The translations under genes were made by a program, and so were the position numbers. The notes under the pieces were generated by a model that was not told the DNA's origin, did not search any database, and was given only the letters and a program-made list of their open reading frames with translations. This document shows, piece after piece, positions 40,582 to 49,261 of a stretch of DNA of 64,000 bases (the stretch's first letter is position 1; each line of letters starts with the position of its first letter). The stretch is from CAZVFH01 sp964626415 (GTDB lineage Bacteria > Patescibacteriota > UBA1384 > XYA2-FULL-43-10 > CAINNR01), in NCBI GenBank assembly GCA_964626415.1, contig CAZVFH010000001.1, forward strand, positions 1-64,000, given 5' to 3'.

Positions 40582-42111
40582 TTTTGGCGGACAATAAATG
40601 ATCAATTCATGGGACTCTTTTATGTGATTGTCTCCGTTTTTAATCCTGTTTTTGCCTATCCTTGTTTCACCTTGGCCCATTGTATACTGCCAAGTCGGGA
40701 AAAAATGGTCATAATCTTTATAGTAATCTAGTATTGTCGGGCAATTATTGTAAGATAATATAAATCCGCCTTTATGCTTTTTTAAAATATCTCTCAATTC
40801 TTCATGCGGAAAACCGTCGTGATGAACAGGAATATTTCTCATCGGATAAATTCCCCTAAACATTTTTGAGTCCGAACCGATATAATATGGCGGATCGCAA
40901 TACAAGAAATCGTTTTGGTGCTTTTTAAGAATATCTCTAAAATCAGCACATTTGACTTTTAAATTTCCCGGCTGAAAATCCCTAATTTTTTCAATCATTT
41001 TGATATATTTTTTTTGGTCTAAATAAATATCTGATGACCAACCCATAAACCCCGGGCCATATGATAAGTTAAAATTATAAACATAATATACGGCCAAAGT
41101 CAGAGGGTCGAGCTTTCTCTCGCCTCTCCAGACCTGATTCAAAATTTTGCGAATTTCCTCAAATTGTTTTTTGTTTGGTTTTAATAATTTTAATTTTTCG
41201 CAAAGTAATTGCGGATTTTCTATCTGGAAATTCCAATAGTTACATAAAATATCAAAAATATCATATCCGATAACTTCCAACCCCAAATATTTACTCATTG
41301 CAATTTCTATAGACCCGCCACCAAAAAATGGCGAGACAACTTTTTTGACTGACTCAGGTAAAAGTTCAATTACATGACCGACTGCCAAACTTTTTCCGCC
41401 GGCATATCTTATCGGTGAAAGTGCGACTCTTTTATATTTATTTTGACTTTCCGGATTTTTGCTTTTAATTTTTTCTAAAAATTCTTGTTTTCTTGTAGAT
41501 AATAAATTTTTATTACTATATTCTAAATTTCTGATAATTTTTACAACAACTCCTCTGATTTCAATTTCTTTAAAAAATAAAGGAAGCGTATTTTGATTGG
41601 CGGGCTGAAGTTTGATTAGATTTTTTTCCCGATAAAATTTTTTCAAAGTTGCTTCGTTTTCATTGACAATTGCAACAACGGTTTCTCCATTATCTGCATA
41701 TGCTTGATTTTTTATCACGACAATATCTCCATTAAAAATTCCTTCCTCAATCATGCTGTCGCCTTTTACGCGGAGTGCGTAATAATTTGATGATGATGAA
41801 AGATCTTTTTGCGAAACAGCGACTGAAAATTCTTTTGTTTCAATTGCTTCAATCGGGAATCCAGCGGCAATAGTTCCGGAAATTGGGATATTGATAACAT
41901 TTTCTTGGTGAGTGGCATTTATTGCTCGCGGTTTATTTTCTTCTTTGTCAAGAAGTCCCATATTCTGCAAATTTGAAATATGAAAATGGGCGGTAGAAAC
42001 CGAAGAAAATTTAAATTTATTTTTTATTTCTTCCAAAGAAGGCGCGTAGTCGTGTTTATTTTGAAAAAAAATAATAAAATCAAGTATTTCTTTTTGTCGT
42101 TTTGAGATCAT
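40576..42111 (-). CDS. LexA repressor fused to Dam-type adenine methyltransferase
   Basis: 511 residues. Residues 1-65 form a LexA winged helix (start MISKRQKEILDFIIFFQ, recognition region SSVSTAHFHISNLQNMGLL). Residues about 73-195 are the S24 autoprotease: cleavage site IAAG (Ala83-Gly84), catalytic Ser119 in GDSM and Lys157 in EATLKK. Residues about 230-511 are a complete D12-class N6-adenine methylase: RYAGGKSLAV (236-245), PFFGGGS (261-267) and catalytic DPPY (406-409). The ATG at 42111 has a ribosome site (ggagg); a longer frame from 42135 would add 8 residues. Self-cleavage would separate the DNA-binding domain from the methylase. All key residues of both halves are present. A restriction-enzyme-like gene converges on its 3' end. 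Confidence 0.93.
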   Translation of the reverse strand: MISKRQKEILDFIIFFQNKHDYAPSLEEIKNKFKFSSVSTAHFHISNLQNMGLLDKEENKPRAINATHQENVINIPISGTIAAGFPIEAIETKEFSVAVSQKDLSSSSNYYALRVKGDSMIEEGIFNGDIVVIKNQAYADNGETVVAIVNENEATLKKFYREKNLIKLQPANQNTLPLFFKEIEIRGVVVKIIRNLEYSNKNLLSTRKQEFLEKIKSKNPESQNKYKRVALSPIRYAGGKSLAVGHVIELLPESVKKVVSPFFGGGSIEIAMSKYLGLEVIGYDIFDILCNYWNFQIENPQLLCEKLKLLKPNKKQFEEIRKILNQVWRGERKLDPLTLAVYYVYNFNLSYGPGFMGWSSDIYLDQKKYIKMIEKIRDFQPGNLKVKCADFRDILKKHQNDFLYCDPPYYIGSDSKMFRGIYPMRNIPVHHDGFPHEELRDILKKHKGGFILSYNNCPTILDYYKDYDHFFPTWQYTMGQGETRIGKNRIKNGDNHIKESHELIIYCPPKL

Positions 42112-42122
42112 AATTTCCCTCC

Positions 42123-42171
42123 ATTTATTTTCCATTTTAACTAATTATATCACAACAACTGGAAAATAAAT
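42123..42171 (-). promoter_or_regulatory. Promoter and candidate operator of the LexA-Dam gene
   Basis: On the minus strand an extended -10 element TGA-TATAAT (TATAAT at 42144-42149) lies 33 bases before the ATG at 42111. It is flanked by a 12-bp inverted repeat: atttattttcca (42123-42134) and tggaaaataaat (42160-42171), 25 bases apart. The repeat could be where the LexA part binds to repress its own gene; this is inference, since the spacing is wide for a LexA dimer. Confidence 0.45.
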
Positions 42172-42239
42172 AGAAAATAACAAGTTATATATTTTGTCAG
42201 TTCGGTATTGAATAATTTCTTATTCTAATTCAAATGATA

Positions 42240-42269
42240 TTGACAAAAAGAATTAAATTATAATACAAT
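42240..42269 (+). promoter_or_regulatory. Promoter of a leader or small RNA
   Basis: TTGACA (42240-42245), 18-base spacer, TACAAT (42264-42269), with an alternative TATAAT at 42259-42264. The start point would be near 42276. No ribosome site or reading frame begins here. Confidence 0.7.
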
Positions 42270-42275
42270 ATGAAT

Positions 42276-42476
42276 GCCAGTAAAGGCAGGAAGGTTTGAT
42301 CAACCTTCGACTAAACTCGATTCCATCGTGTTAAATGGTCGACACAACTGCGTAATAAAGGATAGTGTCTAATAGGTGTTTTGCAAGCTATAAGTCCAAT
42401 TCCTTCCGGAGAAGTTGGCCCGCTGAACAGAGCCCGAAAAAGCACTAGAAAAACCCTTCGCGCGCGGAGGGTTTTT
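42276..42476 (+). ncRNA. Candidate structured RNA or attenuator before rmuC
   Basis: About 200 bases between a good promoter and a strong terminator contain no credible gene. Visible local structure: hairpin aaggtt/aacctt (near 42291-42307) and a possible long-range pairing of aggaagg (near 42288) with ccttcc (near 42402). It ends with the terminator at 42449-42476. The size would fit a 6S-type or other small RNA, but I cannot match conserved motifs of 6S, SRP, tmRNA or RNase P. It could also be a regulatory leader of rmuC. Confidence 0.45.
42449..42476 (+). terminator. Strong intrinsic terminator
   Basis: Stem cccttcg/cggaggg with a cgcg loop, flanked by aaaaa on the left and ttttt on the right (42472-42476). 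It works in both directions. It ends the candidate RNA and lies 37 bases before the rmuC ATG. Confidence 0.85.
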
Positions 42477-42512
42477 CGTGAGGTTAATATAAATTATAAC
42501 ATGGAGGAAATC

Positions 42513-43631
42513 ATGAACACATTATTAATAATAATCGTTGTTGTGTTGTTGTTTATCGCGCTTTATTTGTGGCAAAAAAATCAAAAGCCGGATATAAAAA
42601 ATGAAATTGAAGACAAAATCGCGAAAGTTGCCAGTGAAGCTTTAAAAAGTAATTCGGAACAATTTATAACCTTGGCTAAAGAAATCCTGGGGTCAGAAAA
42701 AAAAGAAATCAAAACAGAATTGGAGGGAAAAAAATTATTGATAAATGAATTAGTAAAAGAGATCCGTGAAGATATTAGAAAAAATGAGAATAGAGTGCGA
42801 CAAAGTGATGATGATAGAATTAAATCCTACTCCTCCTTAAAACAAGAATTGGAAAGTTACAAACAAGTAACTGGCGAATTAAAATTAAGTACCGAAAAGT
42901 TAAAAAGTCTTCTTTCAAATAATCAATTGAGGGGCGCATTTGGGGAACAAATTGCAGAAAATTTGCTTAAAATGTCAGGGTTTGTTATTGGACAGGATTA
43001 TTTTAAAAATACCTCACAATCCGATGAAGGAACTCGTCCGGATTTTACGATTTTACTTCCAGATAAAACAAAAATTAATGTTGACGCAAAGTTCCCGTAT
43101 GCGTCTCTTGTAAAATCGATTGAAGCCCAAGATACCGAAGAAAAGAAAAAACATTTTACTAACTTTAAACAAGATGTGAAAGAAAAAATCAAACAAGTTT
43201 GCACCAGAAATTATATTAATCCTGAAGAAAAAACCGTTGATTTTGTTATCCTTTTTATTCCAAATGAAATGATTTTCAGTTACATTTATGAAAACATGAA
43301 CGAAATTTGGGAAGAGGGTATGAGGAAAAAAGTTATACTCACTGGACCATTTAGCTTCACGGCTATTCTTAGAATGGTTAGACAAGCGCACACCAACTTT
43401 AGATACCAGGAAAATTTACACCATATAGTTGGTCTAGTCCAAAAATTTGATGAGGAGTACCAAAAGTATTCTGGAGCTGTAGATGTTTTGGGTGATAGAA
43501 TTATTTCGGCTCAAAAACAATTTGATCACGTATCCAACACTAGGAGTCGGCAATTGACAACCGTAGTAGATAAAATAAAAAACCAAAGTTTAATCGAAGA
43601 GAAAAAGCCTGAAAAACTCATAGAGGACTAA
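42513..43631 (+). CDS. rmuC: RmuC-like DNA recombination protein
   Basis: 372 residues from the ATG at 42513 (ribosome site ggagg). An N-terminal membrane segment (about 3-21), a long coiled coil (about 30-140), then the RmuC nuclease-like domain: LRGAFGEQIAENLLKMSGF, RPDFTILLPDKTKINVDAKF with PYASL, and FIPNEMIFSYIYENMN. The D...DAK pattern fits the PD-(D/E)xK-like core. RmuC limits inversions at repeats in E. coli. An upstream in-frame start near 42381 spans the terminator and is rejected. Confidence 0.92.
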   Translation: MNTLLIIIVVVLLFIALYLWQKNQKPDIKNEIEDKIAKVASEALKSNSEQFITLAKEILGSEKKEIKTELEGKKLLINELVKEIREDIRKNENRVRQSDDDRIKSYSSLKQELESYKQVTGELKLSTEKLKSLLSNNQLRGAFGEQIAENLLKMSGFVIGQDYFKNTSQSDEGTRPDFTILLPDKTKINVDAKFPYASLVKSIEAQDTEEKKKHFTNFKQDVKEKIKQVCTRNYINPEEKTVDFVILFIPNEMIFSYIYENMNEIWEEGMRKKVILTGPFSFTAILRMVRQAHTNFRYQENLHHIVGLVQKFDEEYQKYSGAVDVLGDRIISAQKQFDHVSNTRSRQLTTVVDKIKNQSLIEEKKPEKLIED

Positions 43632-43704
43632 TTTGTAAAATTATCAGAAATTATGTCTGAAAAAATTGTCATTTCACTCTGACAACGGCATTTTTGCCTT
43701 TTTC

Positions 43705-43733
43705 TTTAATTTTGCAACTATTTCTGCTACAAT
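43705..43733 (+). promoter_or_regulatory. Promoter, probable leaderless start, before the pheS group
   Basis: TTTAAT (43705-43710, weak), 17-base spacer, TACAAT (43728-43733); the ATG at 43742 follows after 8 bases. Confidence 0.6.
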
Positions 43734-43741
43734 TACAATGT

Positions 43742-44131
43742 ATGGTAAAATTGAAAGCCAAACTATTTTTTATCTCAACGATCTTTCTTTTTTCGTTGGC
43801 TTCTTTAATTTTAGCAATTTTTAACTATAATCCGTTTACTGCTGATAAAAGCGTTTTCTATTTATTTTATACCTCATTTTACTTAACCATTACCGGTATA
43901 ATATTTTTTATTCTGATTTTTATCAGATCACGGCTATCCTCCGGATTAAATACTATCATGATTGTTCCGATTTTAAGAATATCCGCATTGATTGGAATCT
44001 GCGCTACATTACTTTTATTGCTTTCAGGCCTAAAGGTTTTAGATATTTGGGTTGCAGTTCCAATTGTATTCGCAATTTTACTCCTTGAATTCTTTTTTAG
44101 ATCAAATAAAACAAAAAAATATGAAAAATAA
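43742..44131 (+). CDS. Four-helix membrane protein
   Basis: 129 residues with four hydrophobic segments (about 6-27, 38-60, 73-95, 99-118) and short polar loops. No catalytic motif or known family. Its end overlaps the pheS start by 11 bases, so it is co-transcribed and probably coupled with it. Similar small membrane proteins precede pheS in some Patescibacteria as far as I recall, which is a memory and not a search. Confidence 0.6.
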   Translation: MVKLKAKLFFISTIFLFSLASLILAIFNYNPFTADKSVFYLFYTSFYLTITGIIFFILIFIRSRLSSGLNTIMIVPILRISALIGICATLLLLLSGLKVLDIWVAVPIVFAILLLEFFFRSNKTKKYEK

Positions 44132-44804
44132 AGGATCATACCATCCAATTACGAAATTTTTACGCAAATCAATAGAATTTTTTATTGATCTTGGTTTTGA
44201 TGTTTATGAGGGAGTCGAAATCGACAGTGAAAAATATAATTTTGATCTTTTAAACGTTCCTGCTGACCATCCCTCGCGCGATGTCCAAGACACTTTTTGG
44301 CTCACGGATGGCCGTCTTTTGCGCACTCAAACATCAAATGCCCAAGTTCGTTACGGTGAGAATCACAAACCACCAATTAAAGTTGTTTCACCCGGTGTTT
44401 GCTATCGAAACGAAGCAACTGATGCCGGTCATGAAACAACTTTTGTTCAGCTCGAGGGCCTTTATATTGATAAAAATGTTTCACTTGCCCAACTTTACTG
44501 GATTTTAAATCAATTTTATAAACATATTTATGGCAATGATGTCGAAATACGTTTTCGACCTCATCACTTTCCGTATACTGAACCAAGCATAGAATTTGAA
44601 ATGAAATTTAACGATCACTGGTTTGAGCTTGGTGGTGCCGGAATGGTTCACCCAAAAGTTATCAAGAATATGGGGATTGATCCAGAAAAGTATTCCGGTT
44701 TTGCCTTTGGGCCGGGAATAGAGCGACCAATAATGATCAAATATGGAATTTCCGACATTAGAATTATGCGCTGTGGTGATCTTAGATTTTTGAAACAATT
44801 CTAA
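44121..44804 (+). CDS. pheS: Phenylalanyl-tRNA synthetase alpha chain, short form
   Basis: 227 residues against about 330-350 in most bacteria. It begins directly with the catalytic domain (SYHPITKFLRKSIEFFIDLG), so the N-terminal coiled coil that contacts tRNA-Phe is missing. Class II motifs are intact: motif 2 GVCYRNEATDAGHETTFVQL and motif 3 GFAFGPGIERPIMIKYG. The ATG at 44121 overlaps the previous gene; the frame upstream extends 23 codons without coiled-coil character. The beta chain follows after a repeat-filled spacer. Confidence 0.93.
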   Translation: MKNKGSYHPITKFLRKSIEFFIDLGFDVYEGVEIDSEKYNFDLLNVPADHPSRDVQDTFWLTDGRLLRTQTSNAQVRYGENHKPPIKVVSPGVCYRNEATDAGHETTFVQLEGLYIDKNVSLAQLYWILNQFYKHIYGNDVEIRFRPHHFPYTEPSIEFEMKFNDHWFELGGAGMVHPKVIKNMGIDPEKYSGFAFGPGIERPIMIKYGISDIRIMRCGDLRFLKQF

Positions 44805-44805
44805 C

Positions 44806-44865
44806 TACGCTTTCAACTACACTGATTTTAAGCACTGATTAGACGCTGATAAATACATAAAAATA
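44806..44865. repeat. ACACTGA-type spacer between pheS and pheT
   Basis: Contains acactgatttt, gcactgatta and acgctgataaa in a row. Same motif family as four other spacers. Confidence 0.5.
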
Positions 44866-44869
44866 CAAT

Positions 44870-47128
44870 ATGAATATTAAGATTTCTAAAAATTGGCTGG
44901 AAGATTTTATTAGAATTCCATATTCCGACGACGAACTGGCGGAACGGCTTTCTCTTTCCGGAACATTAGTTGAAAAAATTGAAAACCCGTTTAACAACAT
45001 TGTGGTTTCTAAAATCAAAAAAATTTCACTGCACCCCAATGCCGACAAGCTTTCTGTTGTTTCGGTTTTTGATGGACACAAAGAAAGAGTTATTGTTTGT
45101 GGCGCAAAGAATATCGAGGTTGGTCAGATTGTTCCGCTTGCATTACCGGGAGCAATAATTTGCGGAAATGAGATCAAAGAAACAGAAATTAGGGGAGTTA
45201 ACTCCTCTGGAATGCTTTGTTCGGCGTATGAACTTGGTATCAGCAACGATCAAAGTGGAATTTTAATTTTAGACGATAGTACTAAAATCGGCGAAAAATT
45301 ATCAAAATATCTCGATGCTGACACGATTTTTGATTTAGAAATTACACCAAACCGCGGTGATTGCTTGTCGCACCTAGGAGTCGCTCGAGAAATTTCCGCC
45401 CTTTTAAAAACTAATTTGAGTAGGAAGCCAATTAACCTTAAAATGACAGGTAAAAAAATCCAATCAATTTTAGATTTAGAGGTCAAGGATGCCGCACTAT
45501 GCCCGACATACGTTGCTAGAGCATTGGAAAATGTCAAAATTTCCGATTCTCCTGAGTGGCTTAAGAAACGCTTAATCTCCTGCGGTATTGAACCAATTAA
45601 CAATGTCGTTGATGTTACAAATTATATTTTACTTGATCTTGGTCAGCCAATGCACGCTTTTGATCTTGAAAAAATTAAAGGTAAAAGAATTATTGTCAGA
45701 TGTGCTAAAAAAAGCGAAAAGATCAGATCTTTTGATGGTACAAATTTAAGACTTGAAAAAAATGATTTGATAATTGCTGACGGCGAAAAACCAATTGCCA
45801 TTGCCGGCATAGTCGGCGGGATTGATTCCGGGATTTCCGAATCAACTACATCAATTGTTTTGGAGGCCGCATCATTTTCTCCAAAATCAGTCAGAGCAAC
45901 ATCCAAACGACTTGGAATCAAAACCGATGCTTCGATGAGATTCGAGCGCGGAGTTGACCCAAATCTTGCTCTTTATGCAATAGATAAAGCGGCAAAAATG
46001 ATTTCTGAAATTTCTGGCGCAATTATATTTTCTGGCGTTTTAAAACATAAAGTCGACTCCTCAGAGACAAAAATTAGATTTGAATATGACAAAATTAACA
46101 ACTTACTCGGAACCAAAATTTCTGAAAGTGAAATGATTGAAATTCTGAAACGACTTAATTTCAAGATTGAAAAGAATTTTGTAATTGTCCCTAGCTTTCG
46201 ACCCGATGTTACAATCTGGCAGGATTTAGCTGAGGAAATTATTCGATTGCATGGAATCAACAATCTAAAATCTCTAGCGGTTGAAAAAACTAAAACCACA
46301 AACAACACGGAATATTTTTACAAAGAAATTATTAAAGATATATTCGTCGAATTTGGTTTTTCTGAAAGCTACAATTACTCCTTTATATCTGACAACGATT
46401 GCGAAATTTTCAATATTGATAAAAAGAATTTAGTTAAAGTAGCAAACCCTTTGGTTCCGGAAAATCACTTTATGCGAAATTCTCTTCTTTTCGGACTTCT
46501 GAAAAATATAGCTAAAAATCCTTCATTTAACAATATTATGATTTTTGAAATTGGAAAAGTATTCAACAAAGCCGGAGAAAAATTTTATTTAGGAGCTATT
46601 GTTAGCGGCAAAGATGCAACAGAAAACTTAAAAAAAACTGTTGCACAACTAGAAAACCAATTTTCTTTTGAGAAAAAAATTATTGAAATTAATTCTTCAG
46701 ATCTTTTGAAATATAAAATTAAAAGAAACAGTATTTCATATTTAGAAATTGATTTGTCTCTCGTTGCAAAATCCTTTGTCGGAAATGCTAATAGCCTTAA
46801 AATTAAAAAAGCAAATTTTGATATTGTCTATCGTGATATTTCAAAATTTCCTTCCGTAGTCCGCGATCTTGCTTTTATTGTCTCGGAAAAGATAAAGTCA
46901 GAGGATGTTGAAAGTGAAATTAAAAAAAATTCAAAATATGTAATAATTTCCGAGCCGTTTGATGAATTTAAATCAGATAAATTTGGAGTAGGCAAAAAGA
47001 ATTTAGCTTATCATATTCACTTGCAAGCCGAAGACCGAACTCTAAAAGATACGGAAGCAGAAACCGAGATTAGAAATATCATAAAAAATATTGAAAAAAT
47101 GTTTAATGCAAAATTAAGAAATTATTAG
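44870..47128 (+). CDS. pheT: Phenylalanyl-tRNA synthetase beta chain
   Basis: 752 residues. Domain order is complete: OB-type tRNA-binding domain (HPNADKLSVVSVFDGHKERV with VCGAKNIEVG), B3/B4 editing domain (NVVDVTNYILLDLGQPMHAF), B5 (RFERGVDPNLA region and following), catalytic-like core and a C-terminal ferredoxin-like anticodon-binding domain (KFPSVVRDLAFIV). It pairs with PheS. Full length despite the shortened alpha chain. Confidence 0.95.
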   Translation: MNIKISKNWLEDFIRIPYSDDELAERLSLSGTLVEKIENPFNNIVVSKIKKISLHPNADKLSVVSVFDGHKERVIVCGAKNIEVGQIVPLALPGAIICGNEIKETEIRGVNSSGMLCSAYELGISNDQSGILILDDSTKIGEKLSKYLDADTIFDLEITPNRGDCLSHLGVAREISALLKTNLSRKPINLKMTGKKIQSILDLEVKDAALCPTYVARALENVKISDSPEWLKKRLISCGIEPINNVVDVTNYILLDLGQPMHAFDLEKIKGKRIIVRCAKKSEKIRSFDGTNLRLEKNDLIIADGEKPIAIAGIVGGIDSGISESTTSIVLEAASFSPKSVRATSKRLGIKTDASMRFERGVDPNLALYAIDKAAKMISEISGAIIFSGVLKHKVDSSETKIRFEYDKINNLLGTKISESEMIEILKRLNFKIEKNFVIVPSFRPDVTIWQDLAEEIIRLHGINNLKSLAVEKTKTTNNTEYFYKEIIKDIFVEFGFSESYNYSFISDNDCEIFNIDKKNLVKVANPLVPENHFMRNSLLFGLLKNIAKNPSFNNIMIFEIGKVFNKAGEKFYLGAIVSGKDATENLKKTVAQLENQFSFEKKIIEINSSDLLKYKIKRNSISYLEIDLSLVAKSFVGNANSLKIKKANFDIVYRDISKFPSVVRDLAFIVSEKIKSEDVESEIKKNSKYVIISEPFDEFKSDKFGVGKKNLAYHIHLQAEDRTLKDTEAETEIRNIIKNIEKMFNAKLRNY

Positions 47129-47136
47129 AGGTAACT

Positions 47137-48570
47137 ATGGAAAGAGTAATGTCTGTCAAAACTAAAGAATTCGTCGGAAAGAAAATTTCCGTATCCGGCT
47201 GGATTCACACCAGACGAGATCACGGAAAATTGATATTTTTTGATTTGCGTGATCGATCTGGACTTTTGCAAATTGTTGTTTTGCCAAATTCGAATTGTTA
47301 TGAAGTTGCTCAAAAATTGCGTCCGGAATGGGTGGTTGAAATTACAGGCGCAATTTCCAAGCGTCCGGAAAAATTAATAAATAAAAATCTCGAAAGCGGC
47401 GAGGTTGAACTTTGCGCCGATGAAATTGTTGTTTTAAACGAAGCAAAAACTCCGCCATTTGAAATTGATAAAAATACAAAAAATGTTGAGGAAGAACTTC
47501 GGCTAAAGTATCGTTATTTGGATTTACGGTCGGAAAGAATGGCAAAAAACATAACTTTGCGCCATGAAATTGTTAAATTTATTCGTGAATTTTTATATGC
47601 CCGCGATTTTCGAGAAATTGAAACGCCGTATTTAACAAAATCAACACCTGAAGGCGCACGCGAGTATATTGTGCCATCGCGCCTTTACCCCGGCGACTTT
47701 TATGTCCTACCTCAAAGCCCGCAACAATTCAAACAACTTCTGATGGTCGGCGGAATTGAAAGATATTTTCAAATTGCCCGCTGTTTTCGCGACGAGGATC
47801 AAAGAGGCGATCGCCAGCCGGAATTTACTCAACTTGACTTGGAAATGTCTTTTGTTGAACAAGAAGATATTTTATCACTTGTTGAAGAGATGATGATTGG
47901 ACTGGTAAAAAATTGCACACCAGAAAATAAAATTACATCAACTCCATTTCCACGAATAAAATTTGCTGACTCAATAGATAAATATCAAACGGACAAACCA
48001 GACCTTCGAAAAAACAAAAATGACAAAAACGAATTGTCTTTTTGCTGGATTATTGATCCGCCACTTTTCAAATATTCAAAATCGGAAAAGAAATTAGTTT
48101 CAACTCATCATCCTTTTACTTTTCCAAACTTGGAGGACATGATAAATTTAGACAAAGAACCAGATAAAGTTCGAGCTCTTGGGTATGATTTAGTTTTAAA
48201 TGGATTTGAAATTGCTGGTGGCTCAATCAGAATTCACATTCGAGAATTACAAGATAAGATTTTTAACCTACTTGGTGTTTCAGAAGATGAAAAACATCGT
48301 CGTTTTGGACATATGCTTGAAGCATTTGAATATGGTGCTCCGCCCCATGGCGGAATCGCCCCGGGAATTGACCGAATTGCAGCGATTTTAGCCGGTGAAG
48401 ATGTGATTCGCGAAGCAATCGCTTTTCCGAAAACCGGTGATGCCAGAGATGTGATGATGGGAGCGCCATCTGCCGTTTCCGAAAAACAACTTTCTGATGT
48501 CCACATTAAACTTACCGATGACGCAAAAGGTAAAGCACTAAAAGAGACAGAAACCCAAACAAATGAATAA
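47137..48570 (+). CDS. aspS: Aspartyl-tRNA synthetase without GAD insertion
   Basis: 477 residues against about 580-600 in most bacteria. An OB anticodon domain (VSGWIHTRRDHGKLIFFDLR), class II motif 2 CFRDEDQRGDRQPEFTQLD and motif 3 GGIAPGIDRIAAILAGE are all present. The GAD insertion normally between DKPDLR and LSFxW is missing: here DKPDLRKNKNDKNELSFCW joins directly. Whether it charges tRNA-Asp only or also tRNA-Asn cannot be told. The ATG at 47137 has a gaggt ribosome site. It overlaps the next gene by 8 bases. Confidence 0.95.
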   Translation: MERVMSVKTKEFVGKKISVSGWIHTRRDHGKLIFFDLRDRSGLLQIVVLPNSNCYEVAQKLRPEWVVEITGAISKRPEKLINKNLESGEVELCADEIVVLNEAKTPPFEIDKNTKNVEEELRLKYRYLDLRSERMAKNITLRHEIVKFIREFLYARDFREIETPYLTKSTPEGAREYIVPSRLYPGDFYVLPQSPQQFKQLLMVGGIERYFQIARCFRDEDQRGDRQPEFTQLDLEMSFVEQEDILSLVEEMMIGLVKNCTPENKITSTPFPRIKFADSIDKYQTDKPDLRKNKNDKNELSFCWIIDPPLFKYSKSEKKLVSTHHPFTFPNLEDMINLDKEPDKVRALGYDLVLNGFEIAGGSIRIHIRELQDKIFNLLGVSEDEKHRRFGHMLEAFEYGAPPHGGIAPGIDRIAAILAGEDVIREAIAFPKTGDARDVMMGAPSAVSEKQLSDVHIKLTDDAKGKALKETETQTNE

Positions 48571-49261
48571 GATACGTCTTAATAAATATCTTTCCTCTGC
48601 CGGAATTTCATCACGGAGAAAAGCTGATGATCTTATTGTAAGTGGAAGAGTTTTAGTCAATAATTGTGTTGCAAAAGTCGGCGAGGTTATAAATTCTGAC
48701 ATTGATGAAATTTTAGTTGATAGAAAAAAAATTACTGCTAATGTCAAAAAACATTATTTTGCTTTTTACAAACCAAAAGGGATTATTACTTCACTAACCG
48801 ACAAACAGGGAATTGGGATCAAAAAATTTCTGCCAAAAAATTTGTCGATTTTTCCGGTTGGCCGCTTGGATAAATATTCCGAAGGGCTTTTAATCCTGAC
48901 TGATGATGGCGATTTTGCGCAAGAAATTTCAGATCCGAAAAAAGAAAAAGAGAAGATTTATCATTTGACTTTTTCCGGAAAACCAAATCGGATTGGCAAA
49001 GAGGGGATAATTAGGATTTTTCAAAATGGTATTCGACATCGCGGAGAAATCTACAAAGCTAAGTCAGTAAAATTTATTGAAAACAATTTAATCGAGATTA
49101 TCTTAACTGAAGGGAAAAACCGGCAGATTCGAATCATCACTGGCAAAATCGGCCTTTCAATTGAAAAATTAATACGGGTAAAAATTGGTAAATTAAGTTT
49201 GTTCGATTTAAAATTGTCTCCCGGAAAAATTGTCAAAATTAATAAATCAGATATTATATGA
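48563..49261 (+). CDS. Pseudouridine synthase, RsuA/RluB family
   Basis: 232 residues. N-terminal S4 RNA-binding domain (RLNKYLSSAGISSRRKADDL) and a catalytic domain with the conserved Asp in PVGRLDKYSEGLLILTDDG, then GKNRQIRI near the C-terminus. It modifies rRNA; RluB, RluE, RluF and RsuA cannot be separated here. Overlaps both neighbours by a few bases. Confidence 0.9.
   Translation: MNKIRLNKYLSSAGISSRRKADDLIVSGRVLVNNCVAKVGEVINSDIDEILVDRKKITANVKKHYFAFYKPKGIITSLTDKQGIGIKKFLPKNLSIFPVGRLDKYSEGLLILTDDGDFAQEISDPKKEKEKIYHLTFSGKPNRIGKEGIIRIFQNGIRHRGEIYKAKSVKFIENNLIEIILTEGKNRQIRIITGKIGLSIEKLIRVKIGKLSLFDLKLSPGKIVKINKSDII

Noticed and set aside
39808..42111. GATC as the site cut by the LexA-Dam neighbour
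   Set aside because: GATC is frequent in the window by eye, with no sign of avoidance; the methylase family includes other specificities.
42381..42512. N-terminal extension of RmuC
   Set aside because: The extended frame would be translated through a strong terminator hairpin and lacks family similarity; the ATG at 42513 has a ribosome site.
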